Positions 18,109 through 27,586 of a DNA stretch of 64,000 bases are shown piece after piece. The notes below the pieces were generated by a model. The model was not told the DNA's origin. It worked only from the letters and a program-made list of their open reading frames with translations, and did no database searches. The DNA lies in NCBI GenBank assembly GCA_965116595.1, contig OZ220708.1:124001-188000 (forward strand), given 5' to 3'. The stretch is from G963663315 sp963668255. Its GTDB lineage: Bacteria > Pseudomonadota > Gammaproteobacteria > Arenicellales > Poriferihabitantaceae. How positions within the stretch are numbered: the stretch's first letter is position 1; each line of letters begins with the position of its first letter. The translations under genes and the position numbers were made by a program.

Positions 18109-19557
18109 ATGATTTTGGCCAGAGTATCAAAAATGCGCAGGTCGGCGAGTCGGCGGGAGAAAGCCGAACGCAAGGCCAGCGCCATCGGCAAAAGCACAAA
18201 GCGTTCCCGGAACATATCCCTTGAGTTGATCAATTCCACTGACGCCGCGTTGATTCATGAATCGGTGAAAACGATTCTCTGGAATGTGGGCGCCGTCATA
18301 GAATATCAACCGATGCGCGACCTGCTGGTAAATCAGCACGGGTGTAACCTGGACGAACACGGTTTTGTCCATTTTCCGCCGGACCTGGTGGAGGAAACAA
18401 TTTCGACGGTTCCGGATAAAATCCTTCTGTATGACCTGGATGGTAATCTGAAGGTCGATACCAGCAGTCGGATCCCCAGTTATTGCCCAGGACATAATTG
18501 TGTGCGCATTCTTGATTTTCGAACCAGTGAGTTAAGGCCCTGTTCTCTGGATGACATCAGGGAAACCGCAAAGCTGTGCGAACAACTTCCAAACATCGAC
18601 ATGGTCTGTTCCCTCGGCTACCCCAGTGAGGTACCACCCGAAGACGAGGTGGTTGAAACAGTTCGCGCCATGCTGGAGAACTGCCGCAAGCCCTCTGCGT
18701 TGCTGGCCCATGACGAGGTCATACAGGAGAGAATGATGAACGTGGTTGCAGACATCGCAGGCGGCTGGCAACGATTGGCGGAAAGACCGGTAACCATCGA
18801 ATTGATGGGGCCGGTTTCGCCGCTCAAACTTCCCGAAGAACTGTGTATTCGATTGATAAACTGCGCCCGATGGCGTACCCCGGTTGTTTGTTATCCCGCC
18901 ACATTTCCCGGAATGTCCAGTCCTGTTTCCACTGCCGGCGCCATTGCACAATCATCCGCGGAAGCAATAGCAGGAATAATTATTCATCAACTTACGGAGC
19001 CGGGCGCCCCGGTTTTAAGCGGTTCGGCGATTTTACCGATGGATTTGCGGCAGGCCAATCTGGCCTATGGCTCGCCTGAGTACATGTTGGCGGGTTTGGG
19101 TGCAAGCGACTATTTCCGTTCGGTCGGAATACCCTCGTGGATTGGCGCCGGCTGCTCCGATTCCCACCAGTTTGATACGCAGTCGGCAGCCGAAACCGGA
19201 GCCAACCTGGCAGTGGCTGCGATGGCCAAAACTCCTTTCGTGCATAACCTCGGATTCCTGTCCGGTGGCCGCACGGGGTCCCTTGAATTACTCACGTTGT
19301 GTGATGAAATGATAGGCTGGACCTCTAAAATGGCAACCGGGATCGAAGTGAATGCACAAACACTGGCAGTTGAAGTCGTGGAGCGTGCCGCAGTTCAAAA
19401 TGAATTTCTGACGGACCCTCATACCCAGGATCGGTTTTTAACCGAAAACTGGTATCCAAATCTGTCCGAACGGTCGGATGCCGATGCATGGATTGAAGCA
19501 GGCGGACAGGACATGAAGACCCGGGTAAATGCACGATTAAGAGAATTACTTGGATAA
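18109..19557 (+). CDS. MttB-family (trimethylamine methyltransferase-like) protein
   Basis: 482-aa member of the MttB superfamily, corrinoid-dependent methyltransferases that demethylate trimethylamine or quaternary amines such as glycine betaine. The TIM-barrel family signature is visible as FPGMSSPVSTAGAIAQSSAE followed by PGAPVLSGSAILPMDLRQ. There is no in-frame amber codon, so this is the non-pyrrolysine type. The first 35 residues are very Arg/Lys-rich; ATG 18109 is preceded by GAGG with short spacing, and ATG 18133 is an alternative. No corrinoid protein or reactivase is encoded nearby. Location inside a peptide-type ABC operon implies that the imported solute is its substrate. Confidence 0.87.
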   Translation: MILARVSKMRRSASRREKAERKASAIGKSTKRSRNISLELINSTDAALIHESVKTILWNVGAVIEYQPMRDLLVNQHGCNLDEHGFVHFPPDLVEETISTVPDKILLYDLDGNLKVDTSSRIPSYCPGHNCVRILDFRTSELRPCSLDDIRETAKLCEQLPNIDMVCSLGYPSEVPPEDEVVETVRAMLENCRKPSALLAHDEVIQERMMNVVADIAGGWQRLAERPVTIELMGPVSPLKLPEELCIRLINCARWRTPVVCYPATFPGMSSPVSTAGAIAQSSAEAIAGIIIHQLTEPGAPVLSGSAILPMDLRQANLAYGSPEYMLAGLGASDYFRSVGIPSWIGAGCSDSHQFDTQSAAETGANLAVAAMAKTPFVHNLGFLSGGRTGSLELLTLCDEMIGWTSKMATGIEVNAQTLAVEVVERAAVQNEFLTDPHTQDRFLTENWYPNLSERSDADAWIEAGGQDMKTRVNARLRELLG

Positions 19558-19599
19558 ACAGGAGCCGGATATCGCTACAAAATCTGGACAGTACAAGTT

Positions 19600-20556
19600 T
19601 TGAGTGATGTATTGATAATCCTGGGCCAAAGGATATCCCTTGGAATCCTTACGCTGTTCATTGTCTCGCTGATTATTTTTCTCGCGGTGACCATGTTGCC
19701 GGGGGATGCCGCCGAAGCAATACTGGGTCAGACTGCAAGACCCGATACCCTGGCTGCCCTGCGTCAGCAGTTGGGGCTTGATCTACCTGCGCACACAAGA
19801 TATATCAACTGGTTGGGCGATATATTACAGGGCGATTTCGGCAAGTCCGTTGGCAATGGCCGTGAAATCAGCGAGATAATCGGAGTGCGTTTTGCCAATA
19901 CCGTATTTCTGGCTGTTTTTGCCGCCTGTATATCGGTTCCCCTTGCCTTGGTACTGGGCATCCTGGCAGCGCTTTATCGTAATTCCCTGTATGATCGCAC
20001 CGTCAATACACTGACCCTGTCATCGATTTCAACACCGGAATTTTTTGTCGCCTATATTCTGATACTGTTTATCTCGGTTAAAGCCGGCTGGTTTCCAAGT
20101 TTATCTAATATCCGTGGCGACACCACATTTCTGGAACACCTGGAAAAAACGTTTCTGCCGGCATTGGCTCTTACCCTGGTCACAGTGGCGCACATGATGC
20201 GCATGACCCGTGCAGCCATCATTAATCTGTTGTCCAACACCTACATTGAAATGGCGGCGCTCAAGGGCATGAAAAAAACCCGGATCATCATCCATCACGC
20301 ATTGCCGAATGCGTTGGCGCCAATCATCAATGTGGTGATTCTGAATCTGGCTTACCTGGTGGTCGGCGTGGTCGTGGTTGAAGTGGTCTTTGTTTATCCT
20401 GGATTGGGGCAGTTGCTGGTTGATGCAGTGCAAAGACGCGACATGCCGGTTGTACAGGCCTGTTGTCTGATATTCGCCGCCACTTATGTTTTGCTGAATC
20501 TGACAGCGGATATTCTGTCTGTTTTGACCAACCCGCGACTGATGCATCCAAAATGA
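19600..20556 (+). CDS. ABC transporter permease (DppB-like)
   Basis: Inner-membrane permease of 318 aa with six predicted transmembrane segments. The N terminus matches DppB/OppB (QRISLGILTLFIVSLIIF, then LPGDAAEAILG), and the cytoplasmic EAA-like loop is near YIEMAALKGMKKTRIIIHHA. The best start is a TTG at 19600 without a strong ribosome-binding site. It lies 42 bp after the MttB-like gene and overlaps the next permease gene by four bases. Confidence 0.9.
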   Translation: MSDVLIILGQRISLGILTLFIVSLIIFLAVTMLPGDAAEAILGQTARPDTLAALRQQLGLDLPAHTRYINWLGDILQGDFGKSVGNGREISEIIGVRFANTVFLAVFAACISVPLALVLGILAALYRNSLYDRTVNTLTLSSISTPEFFVAYILILFISVKAGWFPSLSNIRGDTTFLEHLEKTFLPALALTLVTVAHMMRMTRAAIINLLSNTYIEMAALKGMKKTRIIIHHALPNALAPIINVVILNLAYLVVGVVVVEVVFVYPGLGQLLVDAVQRRDMPVVQACCLIFAATYVLLNLTADILSVLTNPRLMHPK

Positions 20557-21455
20557 ATGCGCCGTCTCCTGAAATTACTCCCTCATTCAACCCGGAAAGG
20601 ATTCCTGCAAAAGAGCAACGCCTGAAACGTGTATTCAAGGAATTGCGGGAGGCTCCATTCAGTGCCCAGGCAGGCGTCCTGATTATTCTGGTTTACATTT
20701 TCGTGGCGCTGTTTGCACCACTGATCGCTCCATTCGGAGAATCCGAGATTGTCGGGAAAAAATACCAGGCATGGGATAACGTATTTCTGATGGGAACGGA
20801 CAACCTCGGGCGCGACATGTTGACCCGTATAATTTTCGGCGCCCGAAATACGGTTGGAATTGCACTGGCGACTACACTGTTTACATTCGTTGTCGGTGGA
20901 GTTTGCGGAATCATGGCGGCAGTAATGGGTAAATGGGCTGACTTGTTGATCAGTCGCATAGTTGATGTATTGATGGCAATCCCGTCATTGATTTTTGCGA
21001 TGCTTCTGCTATCGGTTTTTGGCACTTCGGTTATCAATCTGATACTGATTATCGGTATCCTGGACGCAACGCGGGTATTTCGTATTTCCAGGGCTGTGAG
21101 CCTGAATGTCGTGGTGATGGATTTCATTGAAGTCGCCAGATTACGGGGTGAAAAACTGATCTGGATCACGCTGAGGGAAATTCTGCCCAATATTTCAGCA
21201 CCGCTTGCAGCAGAGTTTGGAATACGATTCTGTTTCGTATTCCTGACCATAAGCGCCTTGAGTTTTCTGGGCCTGGGTATTCAGCCTCCCACAGCCGACT
21301 GGGGATCAATGGTGCGTGAAACTGCAGTTTTGATTACGTTTGATGATTACACCCCGTTGATACCTGCCGCCGCTATCGCAGTCCTGACCATTGGCGTCAA
21401 TTTTGTGGTTGACTGGTTTCTGCACAAAACCAGCGGGCTTAAAGATGACTTCTGA
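20553..21455 (+). CDS. ABC transporter permease (DppC-like)
   Basis: Second permease, 300 aa. It has the DppC-type opening (APFSAQAGVLIILVYIFVAL, then APFGESE), the motif MGTDNLGRDMLTRII and the EAA loop FIEVARLRGEKLIWITLREI. ATG 20553 overlaps the DppB stop as ATGA; an in-frame start at 20463 would sit deep in the preceding gene. It forms the transmembrane heterodimer with the upstream permease. Confidence 0.9.
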   Translation: MNAPSPEITPSFNPERIPAKEQRLKRVFKELREAPFSAQAGVLIILVYIFVALFAPLIAPFGESEIVGKKYQAWDNVFLMGTDNLGRDMLTRIIFGARNTVGIALATTLFTFVVGGVCGIMAAVMGKWADLLISRIVDVLMAIPSLIFAMLLLSVFGTSVINLILIIGILDATRVFRISRAVSLNVVVMDFIEVARLRGEKLIWITLREILPNISAPLAAEFGIRFCFVFLTISALSFLGLGIQPPTADWGSMVRETAVLITFDDYTPLIPAAAIAVLTIGVNFVVDWFLHKTSGLKDDF

Positions 21456-23100
21456 CCATAATGAGCTGTTGCTCGATATACATGATCTGAAGATCGACGG
21501 ATTCAGTGATGGACAATGGCACCGGATCATCAGGGGGATCGATCTGAAGTTGCACCGGGGTGAAGTGCTTGGATTGATAGGAGAGTCCGGCGCAGGCAAA
21601 TCCACCATTGGAGTTGCAGCCATGGGCTATGCAAGACCCGGTTGCAGGATCATGGAAGGCAGTATCATCTTTGACGGTCTTGATCTGGCCCGTGCCAGTG
21701 AAGAACAAAAACGGATAGTGAGAGGTTCAAGGATAGCGTACGTAGCGCAAAGCGCCGCGGCTTCCTTTAATCCGGCGCATAAACTCATAGACCAATTCAG
21801 TGAAACGGTTGTGCAACACAGTCTGGGCAGTCGTGAACAGGCTTATGTCGACGGCAAGGATTTATATGCAAGACTCAAAATGCCGGATCCGGATCGAATT
21901 GGCTTTCGTTATCCCCATCAGGTCTCAGGAGGACAGTTGCAACGCGCCATGACTGCGATGGCGTTATCCTGTCGTCCTGATTTGATCATCTTCGATGAGC
22001 CTACCACTGCTCTTGATGTCACGACCCAGATCGAGGTGCTGTCAACGATCCGGGACATCATCGCGCAATTCAACACCGCCGCGATTTATATTACCCATGA
22101 TCTTGCGGTCGTTGCTCAAATGGCCGATAAAATCATGGTGCTTCGTAACGGCGTAACCGTCGAAGAATCAACTACCCGTTCCATGTTGAGCGACCCCCGC
22201 GAGGAATATACGAAATCACTCTGGGCTGTTCGTTCCTTTCGGAAAAGTGTCCAGTCTCCTGAGTTTGAGCCAACTGCACTTCTCAAGGTTGAAAATATCA
22301 CTGCGGCTTACCCGAAAGCGATTCAGCCAGTGCTGAAAAATCTCAATTTTGAAATCCACCGTGGTGAAACCGTTGCCATTGTTGGAGAATCAGGCAGCGG
22401 CAAGAGTTCCGCAGCCAGGGTAATAACCGGGCTATTGGCTCCTGGCGCAGGAACGGTTGTTTTCGATGGCGAGAACCTGCATGCAAATTATTACCGGAGA
22501 ACCCGTCAACAATTACAAAAAATCCAGATGATTTATCAAATGCCGGATACGGCGCTGAATCCGCGCCTCAAGGTTCGGGATATCATTGGTCAGCCTTTGA
22601 CCTTTTATCTGCATCTGAAAGGTTCCCGGAAAGAGCAACGTCTGAACGAACTGATGGACATGATCGATCTTGAACCCGGACACTTTCTTGATCGCCTTCC
22701 GGGTGAATTGTCAGGCGGACAAAAACAACGTGTATGCATCGCCAGAGCGCTGGCGGCGAATCCGCTATTCATTATTTGCGACGAAGTAACCTCAGCATTG
22801 GATCAACTGGTAGCCGAAGGCATATTGCGCCTGTTGGACAAATTGCAGCGGGAATTGAATCTGGCCTATATGTTTATCACTCATGATCTCGCTACTGTAA
22901 GAGCCATTTCTGACCGGGTGATCGTGATGCTGAAGGGTGAAATTGTTGATACGGGCTCTAAGCAGGATGTGTTTTCTCCGCCATTTCATGAATACACCGA
23001 GTTGCTCTTGTCGTCTGTGCCGGAAATGGATCCGGACTGGATGGACAGGGTGATGGCTGAACGCCGGACCAGGGATGGAATCCAGGCAGCCGGAAATTAG
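21445..23100 (+). CDS. Fused dual ATP-binding protein (DppD-DppF-like)
   Basis: 551-aa ATPase with two complete ABC domains in one chain. Walker A motifs are GESGAGKST (first half) and GESGSGKSS (second half); signature sequences are VSGGQLQRAM and LSGGQKQRV; Walker B segments are LIIFDEPTT and FIICDEVTS. Such fusions replace separate DppD and DppF subunits. ATG 21445 overlaps the permease stop by 11 bases. The 3' end overlaps the convergent AhpD-like gene by four bases. Confidence 0.93.
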   Translation: MTSDHNELLLDIHDLKIDGFSDGQWHRIIRGIDLKLHRGEVLGLIGESGAGKSTIGVAAMGYARPGCRIMEGSIIFDGLDLARASEEQKRIVRGSRIAYVAQSAAASFNPAHKLIDQFSETVVQHSLGSREQAYVDGKDLYARLKMPDPDRIGFRYPHQVSGGQLQRAMTAMALSCRPDLIIFDEPTTALDVTTQIEVLSTIRDIIAQFNTAAIYITHDLAVVAQMADKIMVLRNGVTVEESTTRSMLSDPREEYTKSLWAVRSFRKSVQSPEFEPTALLKVENITAAYPKAIQPVLKNLNFEIHRGETVAIVGESGSGKSSAARVITGLLAPGAGTVVFDGENLHANYYRRTRQQLQKIQMIYQMPDTALNPRLKVRDIIGQPLTFYLHLKGSRKEQRLNELMDMIDLEPGHFLDRLPGELSGGQKQRVCIARALAANPLFIICDEVTSALDQLVAEGILRLLDKLQRELNLAYMFITHDLATVRAISDRVIVMLKGEIVDTGSKQDVFSPPFHEYTELLLSSVPEMDPDWMDRVMAERRTRDGIQAAGN

Positions 23101-23741
23101 CCTTCACCGCGCCTTACGCCATCCTCGTCGAACAATCCAATTGATTCATCACCTGTCCGTATCCCCAGCGCATTAATGAATCTTACCCAGTAGGCAAAGC
23201 AGGAGGTAGCCTGGACAGCTTCAAGAATTTCAGTATCACTGATACCTTCCCGGCGTAACCGGTTGATGTCTTCTTCGGTCATTTGTTGCGGGGTACGGCA
23301 CAGCCTGGCTCCATACTGCAGTAACGCCGACTGTTTTCTGTTGAATACCGGATTATCTTCGAAATTATCATCTCTGACTGCCTGCAGCATCTCCTCGCCT
23401 TTTTGTGCATCCCCGAGTAATGCTTTGAAATTGGCCCCATGGTTTGCGAGCGCATAAGCACATTCTGCAATAATCGCAGCCTGGCTTGCCAACAGTTCGA
23501 GAAACCAGGGGTCTGACTGGTTTTTATCGTTGTGCAAAATATCCCGATAGTGCTGGTCGGCTGATATCAGTGGTTTTGGCTGGAGAGAAAAAGCGCGATA
23601 GAGATTGTGAACTTTCCCATGGACAGCTCCGACCTGCTGATATGCAGCCCGTAATTCCGCAGATGCGTTTTCCGGATTTTCGGTGGCAATCCAACAGGTT
23701 TCACCCGGTTGGTCATTATCCGGTTTTTCAGTCATCATCAT
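23097..23741 (-). CDS. AhpD/carboxymuconolactone decarboxylase-like protein
   Basis: 214-aa helical protein of the AhpD-like, peroxidase-related family. The core is recognised from FLELLASQAAIIAECAYALA followed by a His, then YGARLCRTPQQMTEEDINRL and ILEAVQATSCFAYWVRFINAL. The usual redox CxxC is degenerate (ECAYA, one Cys only), so classical disulfide peroxidase activity is doubtful. Start ATG 23741 overlaps the upstream TPR gene stop by four bases, so the two form an operon. Confidence 0.72.
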   Translation of the reverse strand: MMMTEKPDNDQPGETCWIATENPENASAELRAAYQQVGAVHGKVHNLYRAFSLQPKPLISADQHYRDILHNDKNQSDPWFLELLASQAAIIAECAYALANHGANFKALLGDAQKGEEMLQAVRDDNFEDNPVFNRKQSALLQYGARLCRTPQQMTEEDINRLRREGISDTEILEAVQATSCFAYWVRFINALGIRTGDESIGLFDEDGVRRGEG

Positions 23742-25417
23742 CTCCCATGATTGCCGACCACATCCAGTCGACAGGCGCAGGAGGCATTCACAGGTACATC
23801 TGCACGCGCCTTGGCCAGGTTCAACCGCATACGCATCTGTTTGGCCTCAACGATATCTCCCTGAAGTTCAAGGCATTCGACATAGCCATGAAGGCTCCAG
23901 AGATTATCTATGTGCTGCGAAGTGCTGACCAGGGTATCGGATAACCCCAGATCATCCCTGTATACCTGTCTGGCTTCATCTACATGCCCCTGTTCCAGCA
24001 GCAATGCGCCAAGTGCATGACGCGCCGGCTGCATCCAGCCCCAGGGTTCGTCGTATTTCAGATTGTCATCAAGATATACCGCCTGGCGCAGGTAATCGAA
24101 GGCGTGATCGTAATTGCCTTTTCGATATTCGATTTCTCCTTCAAGCATGTTTTCGGCGATCTTCAGCACATCTATACAGGTATTGTTAAACATGTAACGG
24201 GTTTCCGGCACCCTGGCAACTGCTTTGTAAAACAGGGTTCGCTGGCTTTCAGCATCCGCGATGTTTCCAATTGATGCATGGGCAATCGTTTTGGCGTAAT
24301 GCCACAAAGCGGTGGTCACGCAGTATAAATCCTGATCGAACGGCAAGGGGTGATCAATAATCTCCTGCCATTTTCCGAACCGGATGAGCACATGGGCTTT
24401 CATGCCGATATAAGCCTCCATCCAGTCTGCCATGGCCGGGTTCTCTATGCGTAATAATTCTTCGGGTGTGGTTTCGATCAGTTCTTGCGCAGCTTCCATT
24501 GCGGTTTTGAATTGCCCCAGGAATAACGACGCATAAATTTTCAAATGAAGGTTGTGTATCCGGGACAAGGTATGGAAATTCACGGCGCCTTCATTGGCGA
24601 GATAGACCCGATCAGCTTCGATTGCCCTGTTGTTGGTAACAACAGCTTCGTGGTAATGACCGCAACGCACATCGATATGCGAAGGCATGTGGCACAAGTG
24701 ACCCGAACCGGGTACCAGCGTTCGCAGCGAGTCGCATGCGCGTAGCGCCTTTTCAGGAAATGGAGACATTTCCATTGCATGGATATAAAAATGCAACAAC
24801 CCGGGATGCTGTGGTTCTGTGCGTCGCTCCAGGCGTTGCATTGCCGTCTCAAGCACATCTATGGCTTCCAGTGTCGACGAATTTTCGGTCGGCAAACCCG
24901 TTCCAAGATCCCATAATTCCCAGGGGGTGCGGGTCATCAGGGCCTCAGCGTGCAGGGCACACACATCATCATCTTCAGGAAAGGCGTCATAGGCTATCCG
25001 CATCAAGTCGGCATAATCATCGTTCCATTGATGATACTGGTCTTCATGTACCGGTTCCGGGGACTGGTAGCGAGCGACCAACGCCTCTATCAACAATGTT
25101 TCAACAGGTGATGCATTATCAATCCTGCCCAGGGCCTCCCTGGCCATGTCATGGGTTTTTTTCAGTTTCTGCGCCAACTCCTCTGGCTGCATGCGGTTCC
25201 ACGGCATGTTGTAGTAGATACCGGAAGAGTATGCCAGCCCCCAGTACGCTATCGCACACTGATCATCGTGCCTGATTGATTTTTCAAAGCATCGTCCAGC
25301 CATTTCAAGATCGAAAGCATACATCCACATCAGGCCCCGGTTGAACCATTTCCCGGCCTTCGGGCTTGTAGTTGAAATTGTGCGGAAGTGGCTACCGAGA
25401 TTGTATTTATAGGACAT
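23738..25417 (-). CDS. Tetratricopeptide-repeat protein
   Basis: 559-aa soluble protein made of helical TPR-like units (for example FNRGLMWMYAFDLEMAGRCF, then the motif GHLCHMPSHIDVRCGHYHEA). The latter segment is shared by a family of uncharacterised bacterial TPR proteins. No signal peptide is seen. It is divergent from the cupin gene and translationally coupled to the AhpD-like gene. Function unknown; a protein-interaction or enzyme-like role is equally possible, since the family has unusually conserved His residues. Confidence 0.7.
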   Translation of the reverse strand: MSYKYNLGSHFRTISTTSPKAGKWFNRGLMWMYAFDLEMAGRCFEKSIRHDDQCAIAYWGLAYSSGIYYNMPWNRMQPEELAQKLKKTHDMAREALGRIDNASPVETLLIEALVARYQSPEPVHEDQYHQWNDDYADLMRIAYDAFPEDDDVCALHAEALMTRTPWELWDLGTGLPTENSSTLEAIDVLETAMQRLERRTEPQHPGLLHFYIHAMEMSPFPEKALRACDSLRTLVPGSGHLCHMPSHIDVRCGHYHEAVVTNNRAIEADRVYLANEGAVNFHTLSRIHNLHLKIYASLFLGQFKTAMEAAQELIETTPEELLRIENPAMADWMEAYIGMKAHVLIRFGKWQEIIDHPLPFDQDLYCVTTALWHYAKTIAHASIGNIADAESQRTLFYKAVARVPETRYMFNNTCIDVLKIAENMLEGEIEYRKGNYDHAFDYLRQAVYLDDNLKYDEPWGWMQPARHALGALLLEQGHVDEARQVYRDDLGLSDTLVSTSQHIDNLWSLHGYVECLELQGDIVEAKQMRMRLNLAKARADVPVNASCACRLDVVGNHGR

Positions 25418-25440
25418 TAGTCTTTGCTGGAATAGTGAAA

Positions 25441-25469
25441 TTGACTTAGAATGCTCTGGGCGATAATAC
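25441..25469 (+). promoter_or_regulatory. Promoter of the cupin-Rieske operon
   Basis: TTGACT (25441-25446), 17-bp spacer, TAATAC (25464-25469), giving a leader of about 60 nt before the cupin ATG. Confidence 0.6.
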
Positions 25470-25535
25470 TACTAAATCTCTATCTTGACACAATTGTATA
25501 GACCACCTGCCAGCCGACAAACCACAGAGGACAAA

Positions 25536-25934
25536 ATGACCAGACCATCCGTATACAGAATCAGCGAAATTTCAGATCGATTTGAGAATCTTGAAAAAGG
25601 CGGCACCTACATCAAACCATTCGTAAACACCGCAATGGGCGCCAGTATGGCGGCGGGAATCAACTTTCTGAATGATGCTTCTGTTCCCTGGGACTTGACC
25701 TGCGACGAACTGATCTACTGCTTTCAAGGCACGTTTCGCATGGTGGTTGACGGAGAAAGTTATGTGCTTGAGCCAGGCGATCTGATGTATATTCCGAAAG
25801 ACAATCATGTCGTCTACGAGTCTGACGGCAAGTGTATTATTTTTTATGCCGCTTATCCAGTAAACTGGAAAGAGCTTTCCGGCGTAACCCATGTCCCGGG
25901 CATTGATCCTGATGAAATGCCGGCAAATGACTGA
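25536..25934 (+). CDS. Cupin-domain protein (EutQ-like)
   Basis: 132-aa single-domain cupin. The barrel core is FQGTFRMVVDGESYVLEPGD followed by LMYIPKDNHVVYES. The metal-binding His/Glu set of enzymatic cupins is only partly present. ATG 25536 has AGAGGA just upstream and is preferred over an earlier in-frame start at 25485. It is the first gene of a methylated-amine operon with a Rieske oxygenase, where small cupins are common companions of unknown role. Confidence 0.75.
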   Translation: MTRPSVYRISEISDRFENLEKGGTYIKPFVNTAMGASMAAGINFLNDASVPWDLTCDELIYCFQGTFRMVVDGESYVLEPGDLMYIPKDNHVVYESDGKCIIFYAAYPVNWKELSGVTHVPGIDPDEMPAND

Positions 25935-25946
25935 GTGAGGAGAGAA

Positions 25947-27074
25947 ATGGTCATGATTGACCCACTGGATAAGTTCAGGAACAATCAGGCTGATGTAAAA
26001 AACGGGCTGCCGGGATTCGTTTATACCGGAAGCGAATTCCATCAGACCGAAAACCGGACACTGTTTTTAAACAGCTGGGTGTTTGCGGGTTTTGCCCATC
26101 AACTGGGACAGATTGGCGACGTACAGCCGATTTCCATCGGCGGTAAGCCGATATTCATGTTGCGCAATGACAAGGGGGAAATTGCTGCGTTTCACAACGC
26201 CTGTCGCCATCGTTGTCTGAAGCTTGTCGATCAACCGGGAAATGCCGGAAATCTGATTCGATGCCCCTATCATTCCTGGACCTACAATCTACAGGGCGAG
26301 CTGAAGGCCGCCCCCTGGTTTGGCGGACATGATCGAACGCCCCCGCCGGATTTCTCACTACAGTCAAATGGTCTGTTGCCAGTGCGTTGCGAAACCTGGC
26401 ATGACTGGATCTTCGTGAATCTGGATGGACAGGCAGAGGAATTCGGACAGTTTGTAAAACCATTGAAAAGTCAACTCGGCGATCTGTCTCTGGAGCAGAT
26501 CAAACCAGTGGCGATGATAGATCTGGGTATTGTAAATTGCAACTGGAAGCTGTTGATGGAAAACTTCATTGAACCTTATCATGTTCAGTTCGTTCACAAG
26601 ACCACGACCAGTCAGCCCTTGACAGATCATTACACCATTATCGACGAACATTGCCTGGGCAGCGCCTGCGATATCGAACAGGACCACGAAATCGACACTT
26701 CGACCACCCTGGCGGTGACATCGCAATATCTGACATTGTTTCCTAATTTTGTACTCGGGACTTACGCCCCGGACCAGTTGGGCGTCCATTTGAATATTCC
26801 TGTCAGCGTCGATCAAACCCGACAATTCAGAGTGATTTACCTGCACCAGGATAGTAATATTTCAGATGAACAAGTCGAAAATCTGAAGAAGCTGTGGTAC
26901 AACGTACACAAGGAAGATCACGCGATGTGCGAGCGCCTGCAACTCGGACGGGAGTCCACTGTTGCCGATAGTGGTGGCTGGCTTTCACCTCATTGGGAAA
27001 ACAGCGTACATCGGTTCCAGCAGCTTGTCGTCGAATCAACAACCAGCCTTCAGACTAACGGCAATAACACCTGA
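25947..27074 (+). CDS. Rieske oxygenase alpha subunit, quaternary-amine type
   Basis: 375-aa oxygenase. The cluster ligands are C86-x-H88 (ACRHRC) and C106-x2-H109 (CPYHSWTYN); the iron site is NFIEPYHVQFVH with H212 and H217. The bridging residue is Glu209 instead of the usual Asp, a trait of carnitine and glycine-betaine monooxygenases. That and the downstream sarcosine oxidase suggest N-demethylation of a betaine to a dimethyl or monomethyl amine plus formaldehyde. No partner reductase gene is adjacent. Start ATG 25947 is preceded by GAGGAG; ATG 25953 is also possible. Confidence 0.85.
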   Translation: MVMIDPLDKFRNNQADVKNGLPGFVYTGSEFHQTENRTLFLNSWVFAGFAHQLGQIGDVQPISIGGKPIFMLRNDKGEIAAFHNACRHRCLKLVDQPGNAGNLIRCPYHSWTYNLQGELKAAPWFGGHDRTPPPDFSLQSNGLLPVRCETWHDWIFVNLDGQAEEFGQFVKPLKSQLGDLSLEQIKPVAMIDLGIVNCNWKLLMENFIEPYHVQFVHKTTTSQPLTDHYTIIDEHCLGSACDIEQDHEIDTSTTLAVTSQYLTLFPNFVLGTYAPDQLGVHLNIPVSVDQTRQFRVIYLHQDSNISDEQVENLKKLWYNVHKEDHAMCERLQLGRESTVADSGGWLSPHWENSVHRFQQLVVESTTSLQTNGNNT

Positions 27075-27088
27075 TCCACACCATAACC

Positions 27089-27511
27089 ATGAATCAACCA
27101 AACACAGCAAGTCCGGATTTTCGTATTGACCATACCATGTTACGGGTAAGTAACCTGGATAAATCCCTGGATTTTTATGTTCGCATATTGGGCATGAAAA
27201 TTCTTCGCCGGAATGACTACCCTGAAGGCAGGTTTACCAACACTTTTGTCGGTTATCATGGAGAAGATGAAGGTACCAACCTGGAATTGACTTATAACTG
27301 GGACCAAAGTGAACCCTATGACCGGGGCAATGCCTGGGGCCACATTGCACTCAAGGTTTCCGATGTTTATGCGACCAGCGAGTATCTTAAGGGAGAAGGC
27401 GTTGAGTTCACCAAGGAACCCGGCCCGATGAAAAACGGGACTCGTATATTGGCTTTCATCAAGGATCCGGACGGCTACCCGATCGAATTGAATGAACCAC
27501 TTTCAAAATAA
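27089..27511 (+). CDS. gloA: Lactoylglutathione lyase (glyoxalase I)
   Basis: 140-aa vicinal-oxygen-chelate metalloenzyme that converts the methylglyoxal-glutathione adduct to S-lactoylglutathione. The four metal ligands are visible: His in DHTMLRV, Glu in LELTYNW, His in WGHIALKV and Glu in PIELNE. Length and motif spacing match bacterial GloA. Inside this operon it may serve aldehyde detoxification. Confidence 0.92.
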   Translation: MNQPNTASPDFRIDHTMLRVSNLDKSLDFYVRILGMKILRRNDYPEGRFTNTFVGYHGEDEGTNLELTYNWDQSEPYDRGNAWGHIALKVSDVYATSEYLKGEGVEFTKEPGPMKNGTRILAFIKDPDGYPIELNEPLSK

Positions 27512-27586
27512 TCGTTACTGACCCGATTCAGGTCGGGCCAACCACCAATCGGACTCAACCAGACACACTACCAAATAGAGAGAATC

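Noticed and set aside
18109..19557. Pyrrolysine-containing trimethylamine methyltransferase
   Set aside because: The frame has no internal amber codon, so it belongs to the non-pyrrolysine MttB branch.
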